A stretch of 64,000 nucleotides of DNA from Hymenobacter qilianensis. GTDB taxonomy: Bacteria > Bacteroidota > Bacteroidia > Cytophagales > Hymenobacteraceae. Below are positions 1-8,542 of this stretch, piece after piece (position 1 is the stretch's first letter; the number at the start of each line of letters is the position of its first letter). The DNA lies in the NCBI RefSeq assembly GCF_014489555.1, contig NZ_CP060784.1, forward strand, positions 3,866,001 to 3,930,000, read 5' to 3'. Made by a program: the position numbers and the translations under genes. The notes beneath the pieces are model-generated. The model was given only the letters and a program-made list of their open reading frames with translations, did no database searches and was not told the origin of the DNA.

Positions 1-2289
1 TCTGCATGAGCAGCCAGAACAGGCGCTGCTGCCCTTTTTTTAGCTCGTAGCGCAAGGCCGCGCGCAGCTCGGCGTTGGCGCTGCTCATGCCATGCAGCAC
101 TTGCTGGGCCAGCCGCATTTCCTTCTCTACCAGGCGCTGAAACAGGGGCGCCTCGGCGGGCACGGTGGCGTAGCTGCTCAGCGCCCGCAGCACCGCCGCT
201 CGGGCGTGCAGATTGGAGCTTTGAGCCACCTCCACCAACACCTGCCGGGCTGCCGGGGTAGCCAGCCGGGCACATACCTGCGCCAGCAGCTGCAGGTAGC
301 GCCCATCCGATTCCTTCGTTAAAGAGTCTTTGATCTGGGGCAATGCCGGCGCCCCGATTTCCACCAGGCTGTCGGCCACCGAATGCCTTACCGTTTTGTT
401 GCGCAGCAAGTGCAGCAGATCATCCGTCAGGGCCGGATTGGTCGTGTCAGCGGCGGCGGTTACGGCGGCCTGCACTACCTCCGGAAACGGGCTGTGCAGG
501 CAAGTCGTCAGGAGCTCGCTTTGCTGCTCGGGGGCTAAAAACTGGATCAGCCCCAGCGCCAGAAGGCGGGAGTTGGTGTCGGAGGCAGTCAGGATAGCTC
601 GTAGGCTTTCCCGGGCCTGAACGTCATCGGGCGCTTGCGCCAGCCGGCCCCGCATGGCTCCCCGACGCACCACCATATCCGGATGAAGCAGTAAATCATT
701 CGCCTCGTGGTGGGCTCCGGCCAGGGTGCTGGCGGCTTCGCGCAGCTTCGGGTCGGGGTCGTCGAGGGCCAGACGCCGCAGCAGGCCCGCGTCGGCCTGG
801 TGGCCCACCAGGCTCAGCACGCGCGTGCGCACCCGGCTATCGGTGTGCGAAAGCAGGGCCTCCGCGTTCTTGACCAGCCCGCCGGCTTTCAGCAGCTCAT
901 CAATGGCCTGCAACGCTTCCTCCACCCCACTGTCAGGTTCTTCCTCTTCGGGCGCCAGGGAGCCGCTGGGGGGCAAATTTGCCTCGGTGCTGGCTCCAAA
1001 GCGCAGGCCCAGCGCGTCTTTCAGCTCATCCAGATATTTCCAGTACGTGCGCTGCAACAGGAAAACAGCCGCCAGCAGCAGCAGCCCCATCCACACAAAC
1101 GGCACCCACTGGTTAAGGGCCGGTGAGCCATGCAAGCCCAGCAGCAGTAAGCCCCCAGACCCAAGCCCAGCGGCTCGTAGAAGCCTTTAGCCAGGGTATG
1201 TCCTTCTAGGCGCTCCAGGGGCGTGAGGGGTTGAAACAGCACCAGAAACACGGGCTCAAACAAGGCCTGGCGCAGTACTTCCAGCGTCAGATAAAGCCCC
1301 CCAAAGTACACCAGCAGCACGGCCGGACCGACGGCCGCCACCTCCAAGGCCCCGAACAGCAGAATACCCGCCAGGGCCGTGAGCGGCAGCAAAGCCAGGG
1401 TCCAGCGCACCCCAAGCCAGTCGATGCCGCGGCGCGTAAAGAGCAGCTTGAACAGCATGGCCAGCAGATAAGTAAGGGCCAAAACGCCCCCCACGTACTG
1501 CAGAATCGTGGTTTGATCCTGCAGCTTGTACTTCACGTTCACAAAGAAGATATACTCCACGCCCACCGCTACGGCGGCAATAGCCGTCAGGCTCAGGCCC
1601 ATGGCATGAATCAGGGGGCTGGCCCCAAATACCTGGCGTACCAGCGCCGACTGTTCCGGACGCGCCACCCGGGGCGCCCCCGGCCGGGCCACCACCTGCC
1701 GCGATTTAAACGTGGCCCGCTGAATTACGGAGGCCAGCACATAGGCCCCGCAGGCGGTCAGCAAAAGCACATACAGCTCATTATAAGCGTGCACCACCAC
1801 GGCAAGCACGGCACCAATGGCTTTGGCGGGCATATCGCCGGCACTGATGATGCTGAACAGCCGCCGCCCTTGCCGCACGTTGAAAACCACCGCCGACATA
1901 CCCCAAAACTCAAGGTTGGTAAGCAGATAAATCAGGCGGTAGCCTGTCATAATGGCCACGGCCGTAGTTACGGATGGGCCCAGCAAGAGCAGCAGTGTCA
2001 GCACGAGCGTGAGCACCACCGCCACCAGCAGCGCCCGCACGGCCAGCTTCTGCAATAGCCAATGGTGTTCAAAGTGCGCGTACAATTTGCCCACGGCCAT
2101 CATAGCCAGTGCGCCCACGCAGTACGCGAGGGGCAGATTGCGCTCCGGGTTCACTTCCAGCAGCAGCACGTTGGCCGTCACGTACACCAGAATGGTGCCC
2201 ATGCCCAGCAAAAAGTTGTGCGCAAAAAACAACCAAACCGTCTTGGTCTCGCCGGGTCGTATTCCCAGAAACCGGGTTAGCTTCTCCAT
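1..2289 (-). CDS. Transporter-like membrane protein fused to HEAT repeats (partial, one frameshift)
   Basis: The N-terminal 400 or so residues are about 11-12 hydrophobic helices and resemble the ATP/ADP-translocase-like branch of the major facilitator fold (start MEKLTRFLGIRPGE). The reading frame breaks in a five-C run at 1152-1156. Adding one base gives a last helix and then a soluble part of alpha-helical HEAT-type repeats (for example VRTRVLSLVGHQAD and DPDPKLREAASTLAG) that stays open to base 1, so the C terminus lies outside the window. Known for the family: such fusions occur in Bacteroidota, but the substrate is unknown. Inference: the HEAT part is a cytosolic scaffold for a partner. 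I would not assign nucleotide transport without testing. Confidence 0.75.
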
Positions 2290-2367
2290 GAGAATTGATC
2301 AGTTAAAAAAGCCCCCAACAGCTGCTGGCAGGCCCTTGGCAGGCTGGGCCAGTCCCGACGAGGCGGC

Positions 2368-3354
2368 TTAGTGCAAGGCGCGCTTCTTGACCAGTCCGCC
2401 CTTGGTGTCGTTGATGCTTTGCATGACCACAAAAGCGTTCGGATCGATTTTATGAATCTCATCGGTCAGGCCCACAACCTCCAGGCGGGTAACGACCGTG
2501 AAAATGGCTTCTGTTTTCAGGTGCTGATGACCGTGCGAGCCGTAGCCCTGGGTAACCTCGTACACGGTAGCGCCGCGGCGCAGCTTATCGGTTATCATCT
2601 GCCGGATTTCGGTGCTGTGGAAGGAGATAATCGTCAGGCCGGTGTATTCCTCAATGCCCACCAGCACAAAATCCACGGTTTTGGCGGCGGATAAGTAGGC
2701 CAGAATGGAGTACAAAGCGGTTTCGATGGATAGCAGCCACGCCGCCACGCTAAAGATGATGATATTGATAATCAGTACAATATCGCCAATCGAGAGCGGC
2801 AGCTTGCGACTAAGCCAGAGAGCCAGAATTTCGGTGCCATCGAGTACGCCGCCGCCCCGCATGGCCAGGCCAATGCCCGCCCCCAGAAAGAAACCGCCAA
2901 ACACGGCAATCAGCAGCTTATCCTCCGTCACGCTGGGAAAGGAGACGATCAGCAGCGCCCCAGACAAGGCCATAATGGTAAGCAGGGTTTTAAGCGCAAA
3001 CTTTCGTCCTAGCTGATAATAGCCCAGAATAATAAAGGGAATATTGATAACCAGAATCAGCACCGACAGGGACATCCCGGTCAGATGCCTTACCAGCAGG
3101 GAGATACCCGTAACGCCCCCGTCGATAAACTCGTTGGGCAGCAGAAAGCCCTTCAAACCCAGCGCGGCCGAAAAAACCCCCGCCAGCAGCAGCAGCGTCT
3201 GCACTATCGTGCGGCGTACCCAGCGTTGCGACAGCGTATAAAACAGCCTATAATTGGTCGGCTCCGCTGCCGCGTCTTCCACGGGGGCCGCTACCACTTG
3301 CTGAGCGTAGCGCTTGGTGCGAAAGCGAGAAGGAATGAGATGATCGAGCAACAT
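2368..3354 (-). CDS. YitT family membrane protein (DUF161 + DUF2179)
   Basis: A multi-pass membrane protein. The first part carries five or six hydrophobic helices with the YitT-type sequence around LLPNEFIDGGVTGISLL and GLAMRGGGVLDGTEILA. The last 80 residues are a soluble DUF2179 domain (SFHSTEIRQMITDKLRRGAT, then a TVVTRLEV strand). Function is unknown; the soluble domain resembles small-ligand-binding domains. The frame is open up to 3528, but the extra 58 residues are basic and poorly like the family, so I chose the internal Met that gives about 328 residues, close to the usual size. The longer start remains possible. The gene is followed at 79 bp by the HEAT-repeat transporter on the same strand. 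Confidence 0.8.
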   Translation of the reverse strand: MLLDHLIPSRFRTKRYAQQVVAAPVEDAAAEPTNYRLFYTLSQRWVRRTIVQTLLLLAGVFSAALGLKGFLLPNEFIDGGVTGISLLVRHLTGMSLSVLILVINIPFIILGYYQLGRKFALKTLLTIMALSGALLIVSFPSVTEDKLLIAVFGGFFLGAGIGLAMRGGGVLDGTEILALWLSRKLPLSIGDIVLIINIIIFSVAAWLLSIETALYSILAYLSAAKTVDFVLVGIEEYTGLTIISFHSTEIRQMITDKLRRGATVYEVTQGYGSHGHQHLKTEAIFTVVTRLEVVGLTDEIHKIDPNAFVVMQSINDTKGGLVKKRALH

Positions 3355-3578
3355 TGCCGCCAGCAAAAGCCAGGTGTTCACTACCGATATATTCGCCGCA
3401 GGCCAACCAGCCGGGGCTGCGGCCTGACGAAAGCAGAAAACGCCAGTAACGAGCTCCACGCTTGCACCGGCACCGAAGAACCAAATCTGATTTCGTGCCC
3501 TTTTTCTCCGCGGAAGACGAAGGGGCACTACTTGAAAATATCGGATTAATTTAATTAAATCGCAAAATAATACTTGAG

Positions 3579-4622
3579 CTAGGCCAGGCGCTTTTTAGGG
3601 TCAATAGGCAGGGAAATGGTAAACTCTGTGTATTCCCCTTCCTTGCTGTCCAGGCTGAGCGTGCCGCCGTGGCCTTTGGTAATGATATCGTAGCTCAGAG
3701 AAAGGCCCAGGCCGGTACCCTCGCCGGTGGGCTTAGTGGTGAAAAAGGGCTGGTATATCTTCTCACGTACCGCCGCCGGAATCCCGTTCCCGTTATCGCG
3801 CACCCGCACCTGCACCGTGTTGCCCACCGGGCGGGTTTGCACGCACACTTCCGGGCAATAGCCGGGCGGCGCCTGCCGGCTCTTTTCCGTCACGGCATAA
3901 AAGGCATTGGTGAGCAGATTCAGAAAGACCCGGCTCAGGTCCTGAGGCAACACCAGTACGGGTTGCAGGTTGGGGTCAAGCTCCGTGAGGAGCGTGGCGT
4001 TCGAGTCCTTATTCTTGGCCCGCCAGCCGTGGTAAGCCAGGCGCAGGCTTTCTTCCACCAAGGTATTAATATTTGTGAGCTGGCGCTGGGTGCTGCCGGC
4101 CCTGGAGTGCTCCAGCATGCTTTTCACAATGCGGTCGGCCCGATTGCCATGCTGATGTATGCGGCTTTGGTTTTGAATAAGCTCCTGCAGCAGCACCTGG
4201 ATATTTTGCCTCCCATCCTCCGACAGGTGCTCCTTGGCCAGTTCCTCCTCCAGCTCGGCCACCAAATCCACGCTCAGGTCGGAGAAGTTATTCACAAAGT
4301 TCAGCGGGTTCTGAATCTCATGGGCAATGCCGGCCGTGAGCTCGCCCAGGGAGGCCATTTTTTCGCGTTGCACCAGCTGGGTTTGGGTTGTTTTCAGGTC
4401 CGCGAGTGCCTGCTCCAGGTCGTTGCGCTGGGCAATTATCTCCGAGGTGCGAGCCGCTACCTGCTGCTCCAGCTGCTCATTCTGCTGGGCCAGAATCTGC
4501 TGCTTTTCCTGCTCCTGCACCAGGCGCCGCCGCTGCTCTCGGATCAGAATGGTCACGATGCCCAGGGCCAGCAGCAGCAGGATGGGACCAACGAGCAGAA
4601 AAGGAATCAGGGCATCGGGCAT
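3579..4622 (-). CDS. Sensor histidine kinase with short coiled-coil input region
   Basis: 347 residues. One transmembrane helix lies at residues 6-27, then a long coiled coil (about 30-90), then a HisKA-type H-box with the phospho-acceptor His at about 101 (GIAHEIQNPLNF). The GHKL ATPase domain has the N-box (NLLTNAFYAV, about 235-244), the G1 box (DNGNGIP, about 276), the F-box (QPFFTTKP) and the G2 box (GTGLGLSLS, about 303), so all catalytic elements are present. There is no periplasmic sensor domain: the N terminus is practically only a membrane anchor. The upstream gene on the same strand encodes a multi-spanning membrane protein that may supply the signal. No response regulator is adjacent. 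Confidence 0.9.
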   Translation of the reverse strand: MPDALIPFLLVGPILLLLALGIVTILIREQRRRLVQEQEKQQILAQQNEQLEQQVAARTSEIIAQRNDLEQALADLKTTQTQLVQREKMASLGELTAGIAHEIQNPLNFVNNFSDLSVDLVAELEEELAKEHLSEDGRQNIQVLLQELIQNQSRIHQHGNRADRIVKSMLEHSRAGSTQRQLTNINTLVEESLRLAYHGWRAKNKDSNATLLTELDPNLQPVLVLPQDLSRVFLNLLTNAFYAVTEKSRQAPPGYCPEVCVQTRPVGNTVQVRVRDNGNGIPAAVREKIYQPFFTTKPTGEGTGLGLSLSYDIITKGHGGTLSLDSKEGEYTEFTISLPIDPKKRLA

Positions 4623-4713
4623 GGCACTAGCCAGCTAAGCACAACGTAAAAAAAACGAAGCTATGGTTCTAAGTTAAGCATCTGGGGGGCAAATTCAGCG
4701 GCTCTCCGGTTGC

Positions 4714-5547
4714 TCATTTATCTTGAAGAAGGTGTACCGATTTGGCAAGGTCGGAAGGTGCGCGCAGACCAGCACTGGCCGGCAGTAGGGCCGTAAGCTG
4801 CTGGCCCAGCAGCCAATAGGGCCGCCGGCGCCAGCTGCTGTAGTGCAGCCAGCGCGGCAAGGCCGCGCGCGCCGACACGCTTATCGGAAAGAAGCGGAAC
4901 ATCCAGGCAAACAACGCCATGTGCACGGCGGCCAGAAACGTATCGGGGCTGCTCAGGAGCGTGTCGAGGCGGATGATAGTGGCCACATCGTAGTATTCGG
5001 CGCTATAGATGATATTGATAGCCGCATACGTTACTACGGAGCAGGAACAGTACACCAAAATGGCGACGCTGAAAAAGAACTCCGGCTGCTTTTCCAGCTC
5101 GAAGGGCGAGCTTCGGGTCAGGTACACCACGTGGAGGAGAGCCAGCGTAACCAGAATGGTGCAGCCCAGGGCCTGCGCGTAGCTGTTCACGTCCGTAATA
5201 AAACCATTAAGCACGGTGGCATCCAGTAAGGCCACAACCAGAAACATGCCTATACTGAGCCGGATAAGCTGATGCACCCGCCCGGCGGGCAACAGGCGCT
5301 GATAGGTGCCCGCCAGCAAAACCACCATGAGCACCGTGCTCAGGTGGAAAAGGTACACGTTGTTGCGAATGGTGATGCGGCTGAGCGTGTCCATGGGAAA
5401 CAGCACCACTTTGGCGGCCACATAATAGAATACCAGCCGGAAGCGATACGGAATGTGCTGCCGGCGCAGGCATGCGCACGCAAACGGCAGTATAGGTGCA
5501 GCCTCCAGTACCCGGTTAATCAAATGAACGACGACCCAAGCATCCAT
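4714..5547 (-). CDS. Multi-spanning membrane protein of unknown function
   Basis: 277 residues with about seven hydrophobic segments spread over residues 1-225 and a basic, tryptophan- and arginine-rich cytosolic tail (PRWLHYSSWRRRPYW). I do not recognise a named family. It lies 91 bp upstream of the histidine kinase gene on the same strand, so the two are probably co-transcribed. Because the kinase has almost no sensor region, this protein may be its membrane sensor partner; that is inference from position only. Confidence 0.6.
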   Translation of the reverse strand: MDAWVVVHLINRVLEAAPILPFACACLRRQHIPYRFRLVFYYVAAKVVLFPMDTLSRITIRNNVYLFHLSTVLMVVLLAGTYQRLLPAGRVHQLIRLSIGMFLVVALLDATVLNGFITDVNSYAQALGCTILVTLALLHVVYLTRSSPFELEKQPEFFFSVAILVYCSCSVVTYAAINIIYSAEYYDVATIIRLDTLLSSPDTFLAAVHMALFAWMFRFFPISVSARAALPRWLHYSSWRRRPYWLLGQQLTALLPASAGLRAPSDLAKSVHLLQDK

Positions 5548-5556
5548 TCGCGTTAC

Positions 5557-6132
5557 TTAATTCTGATCAAAAAATCCGCAGTTTTCAGGACACCTCTCAT
5601 AGCTTACTCCCATTTTGTAGTCTGACTCAAACACACCGGGTGAAATCTCCTTGTTAATAGGTATCTCTTTACCTGTTTTGTCCACGCCAGTTATGATAAC
5701 TTTCAATTTGCCTTTTGGCCTGCCCTGGCTATCCTTCTCCTGGCTCCGATAAACACGAAGACCTCTCACCCTTTCGTCTGCTAAAAGCTTCACTATAAGA
5801 TCTCTACTAAAATAATTACTGGTAATATTTCCATCATATTTTTTTTTGTATCGCCTCACATCCGCAATAGCAGTATCACGGTCTCTCTTACTGGCTATTA
5901 ACGTACCAGCATCAGGATCAAATGGATCAGGCTCTAGGTTCAATGTTGAGTCAAGCTCTGCTGGTACCACCCCAGTTTCCATAGTCGTACTTGACGAATC
6001 TTGAGTTATAGAATTCTGAGAGGCTTGGTTTGCTTGTTGGGACTTATTCTCACACCCAAAAAGCCCCCCAGCACATACTATCAATAAGCAGCCAACCCAA
6101 CGCAGATTCGTACCTGTTTTCATAGAAGTCAA
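5557..6132 (-). CDS. Lipoprotein, paralogue of the next upstream gene (CPENC family)
   Basis: 191 residues. The signal sequence ends in a lipobox (GGLFGC, Cys about 27), so the mature protein should be membrane-anchored. A Ser/Gln/Asn-rich linker follows, then a compact domain: a helix with VRRYKKKYDG, a strand pair around RGLRVYRSQ and KLKVIITGVDKTGKEI, and near the C terminus YERCPENCGF. The same order and the CPENC signature recur in the gene at 6182-6718, so the two are tandem paralogues. The DNA is visibly richer in A/T than its neighbours. ATG codons at 6132 and 6123 are both possible starts; the second gives a more usual signal peptide. Function unknown. Confidence 0.7.
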   Translation of the reverse strand: MTSMKTGTNLRWVGCLLIVCAGGLFGCENKSQQANQASQNSITQDSSSTTMETGVVPAELDSTLNLEPDPFDPDAGTLIASKRDRDTAIADVRRYKKKYDGNITSNYFSRDLIVKLLADERVRGLRVYRSQEKDSQGRPKGKLKVIITGVDKTGKEIPINKEISPGVFESDYKMGVSYERCPENCGFFDQN

Positions 6133-6181
6133 GATGCAGTGGAAAGTAAAATGATGGGTTATTTTCTTATCTGCGCGCTAC

Positions 6182-6718
6182 TTACTCATATAAAGTAGCG
6201 CCAATACAATTCTCCGGGCATTTGTCTTCCGTTATGCCAAACAGATATTTGCCCTGGCTTTTGAGGCCGGTTTGGTCTTCCAGATTTGTGGGAGTAACTA
6301 AGTCAGCGCCATCCTTATCCACGCCTATCACCACCATTCTCTCCTGCCCGGCACTATCGGCCAAGTACACGCGTATGCCTTCGCATTTGCCGCTGGATAT
6401 TAGGTCCTTGACTACCTGCTTGCTGAGGTAGCCATTATGCAGGCCCCCGGCCGAATGCGTTTGCCGGTATTTTTTGACCGATGCAATGGCACTCTCGTAG
6501 TCTGCCTTCGTCTTGGGCTTACGGCCGGGCTTGGGCTTTTTGGTCGGTTTTTGCTCTTCCGATTCTGCCTCAGAGCGAAGAACAGCCAGCTGGTACAGCG
6601 AAGCATCGGCACTGGCAGGCGGCGGCTGGCTACGGGAAGTCTGGTTGCATCCGGAAAGCGTTCCGCTGGCGACGAACAGTAAACAGCCCAGCCAATAGTG
6701 ATTAGAATGTGTAGGCAT
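6182..6718 (-). CDS. Lipoprotein with C-terminal CPENC motif
   Basis: About 178 residues from the Met of MPTHSNHYWLGCLL, which starts a proper lipoprotein signal ending in GTLSGC; the longer in-frame opening up to 6832 would bury that signal. After a Lys/Pro-rich linker (KPTKKPKPGRKPK) comes the same domain as in the downstream paralogue: SVKKYRQTHS, a surface strand EGIRVYLAD, RMVVIGVDKDG and a final DKCPENCIG. The conserved pair of cysteines could form a disulfide in the periplasm. Function is not known to me; the pair lies in an otherwise unrelated neighbourhood. Confidence 0.7.
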   Translation of the reverse strand: MPTHSNHYWLGCLLFVASGTLSGCNQTSRSQPPPASADASLYQLAVLRSEAESEEQKPTKKPKPGRKPKTKADYESAIASVKKYRQTHSAGGLHNGYLSKQVVKDLISSGKCEGIRVYLADSAGQERMVVIGVDKDGADLVTPTNLEDQTGLKSQGKYLFGITEDKCPENCIGATLYE

Positions 6719-6935
6719 AGAACGGAGCGTAGGTGTGAGGTGAATCTCGGCGACGGAGTGCTGGTTTAAGCGACTTACATTTGAGTGGACTCGTAAGCTT
6801 CGATTAAGTGAGCTAAGCCCGTCTAATATCACTAAATTTTCTTTAAATAATATAGCATTGCCATTTACCTATGCTTCGCTGGTACCTGAAGCAGTTTCAT
6901 CCTTACCCGCCGCCGCAAATTCACTGTTTTCTTTG

Positions 6936-7763
6936 ATGCTGACTTTCACTCGCCGTTTCCCGTTGCACGCGCTTAGAGTCCGTGTGGCTGGGCTCGTATT
7001 GCTGCTGGGCACAGGCACGCCGGTATGCGCCCAAATTGCCCCCCAGACGCCCGCCGACACCCTTCGCAAGTATGAATCTCCGGCTGGGGTCACCAGTGCC
7101 AAACCCTGGTATCGGGGCAAGCTGGTGCGCGCCACCATTGTGCCGGCGGTGATGATTGGCTACGGCTTTTATACCCACAAGGGCGGAGGGTTTTATACCA
7201 ACGAGCAGGCCAACCGCGACATTCACAAGCTCTTTCCCACCTACCGCACTCGCCTCGACGACTACCTTCTGCTGGCTCCCTACGCTGAGCTGGGCCTCGT
7301 GGCGCTGGCCGGCGTGGAGTCGCGCAGCGACCGGATAAACACGCTGCTTGTCATGGTCAAAGCAGAGGCGATTATGCTCACGTCGGTATTTGCCCTGAAG
7401 CATATTACCCGTCGGCCCCGCCCCGATGGCTCCGACAATGAGGCCTTTCCCTCCGGCCACACGGCCCAGGCCTTTCTGGCCGCCAGCATCGTGCACACCG
7501 AGTTTCGCGATAAAAGCCAATGGTACGGCATTGGGGCGTATACTATTGCCACGGGCGTGGGCGCGCTGCGCATGATCAACACCAAGCACTGGCAAAGCGA
7601 CGTGGTGGCCGGCGCGGGCTTTGGCATTCTCTCCGCCCACCTGGCCTACCTGACCCACCGCAACCGCTGGGGACGGAAGCCCCGCCTGCCGGAAGGCATG
7701 ACCCTGACGCCTACCTTGTATGGAGGAGCTACGGGGCTGTGCTTTACCTGGCAGCCCCGCTAA
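6936..7763 (+). CDS. PAP2-superfamily phosphatase, exported
   Basis: A lipid-phosphatase-like acid phosphatase. All three motifs of the family are visible: KHITRRPRP (about 155-163), FPSGHTAQAF (about 171-180), and the Arg-His-Asp motif in ALRMINTKHWQSDVVAG (about 218-235). Known for the family: hydrolysis of phosphate from isoprenyl or glycerolipid pyrophosphates on the outer face of the inner membrane. I chose the Met at 6936 because it gives a clear signal peptide ending GTPVCAQ; the upstream in-frame Met at 6858 adds 26 residues without family character. A strong bidirectional terminator follows. Confidence 0.85.
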   Translation: MLTFTRRFPLHALRVRVAGLVLLLGTGTPVCAQIAPQTPADTLRKYESPAGVTSAKPWYRGKLVRATIVPAVMIGYGFYTHKGGGFYTNEQANRDIHKLFPTYRTRLDDYLLLAPYAELGLVALAGVESRSDRINTLLVMVKAEAIMLTSVFALKHITRRPRPDGSDNEAFPSGHTAQAFLAASIVHTEFRDKSQWYGIGAYTIATGVGALRMINTKHWQSDVVAGAGFGILSAHLAYLTHRNRWGRKPRLPEGMTLTPTLYGGATGLCFTWQPR

Positions 7764-7770
7764 CCTTTCG

Positions 7771-7833
7771 GTAAATCAGGCACAAAAAAGCCCCCCACTT
7801 GAGTAGTGGGGGGCTTTTTTGTGCCTGATTTAC
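7771..7833. terminator. Bidirectional terminator with 28-bp perfect arms
   Basis: Two 28-bp perfect inverted arms flank a 7-nt loop. Each arm carries one copy of the AAAAAAGCCCCCCA motif, so the hairpin ends in a T run on both strands and can terminate both the PAP2 gene and the convergent LAB_N gene. Confidence 0.9.
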
Positions 7834-7873
7834 GGACAGTAAATTATTCACTAGCACATAGCTGCATCACGTA

Positions 7874-8533
7874 TTACTTCTCAATCTCCTCTACGCGCAG
7901 CCCCTTGATTTCGCGGCGCAGCAGCACCACGTTGCGCGCGTACACCACAATGCCCGGCACGTTGCCCAGAATCAGCACATAATCCACGGGGCGGCGCAGC
8001 ACGGCGTAAGCCAGAATCAGGGCCGAACCGATGAGGCTGACGAGCCAGAAACCCAGCGGCAGCACCGACTCGCCCTTGCGCTCCGAGTACAGCCACTGGT
8101 ACACAAAGCGCAGCAGAAAGATGGTTTGCCCCACGGCTCCGAGCGCCAAAACGCCCCCCGGAATCCGGTTTTCGAGCATGGTTTTGAGGCTAAAAAACGA
8201 GGTGCCCGCCACAAACCAGCCGATAGCCGCTAGGGGAAACGTGTAAGCCCCTGCCCGAAAAGCGCCGTGCAGTTTGCTCCACTCACCCAGCAATTGCAGG
8301 TTGCGAATGTAGATGGCGTAGCTGATAAGCTGAGCCGCCAGAATAATCGGGTCGTGGCGAAGCATGCCGTAGAGAATCATCAGAAACGACGACACCAGGC
8401 TGATTTGCCAGAATAGCACCGGCACCAGCACCCGCTTGGCCCGCTCGCTCTGAATCCATTGCAGAATAATCCGGCTCGAAAACAACAGCTGGGCAATGAG
8501 CCCCACCCCGTACGCGACGACTTCGGTTTTCAT
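7874..8533 (-). CDS. Tandem LAB_N membrane protein
   Basis: 219 residues. It consists of two copies of the small membrane domain otherwise found at the N terminus of lipid-A-disaccharide synthase (LAB_N): residues about 5-75 (LLFSSRIILQWIQSERAKR) and about 125-200 (IFLLRFVYQWLYSERKGES). The repeated Q-W-[IL]-x-S-E-R-K-x motif shows the duplication. No glycosyltransferase domain is present. It lies 9 bp downstream of a GT2 glycosyltransferase gene on the same strand. Inference: the two form a unit that makes or moves a polyprenyl-phosphate-linked sugar at the inner membrane, as other small membrane partners of GtrB/ArnC-type enzymes do. Confidence 0.8.
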   Translation of the reverse strand: MKTEVVAYGVGLIAQLLFSSRIILQWIQSERAKRVLVPVLFWQISLVSSFLMILYGMLRHDPIILAAQLISYAIYIRNLQLLGEWSKLHGAFRAGAYTFPLAAIGWFVAGTSFFSLKTMLENRIPGGVLALGAVGQTIFLLRFVYQWLYSERKGESVLPLGFWLVSLIGSALILAYAVLRRPVDYVLILGNVPGIVVYARNVVLLRREIKGLRVEEIEK

Positions 8534-8542
8534 GCTCTGGGG

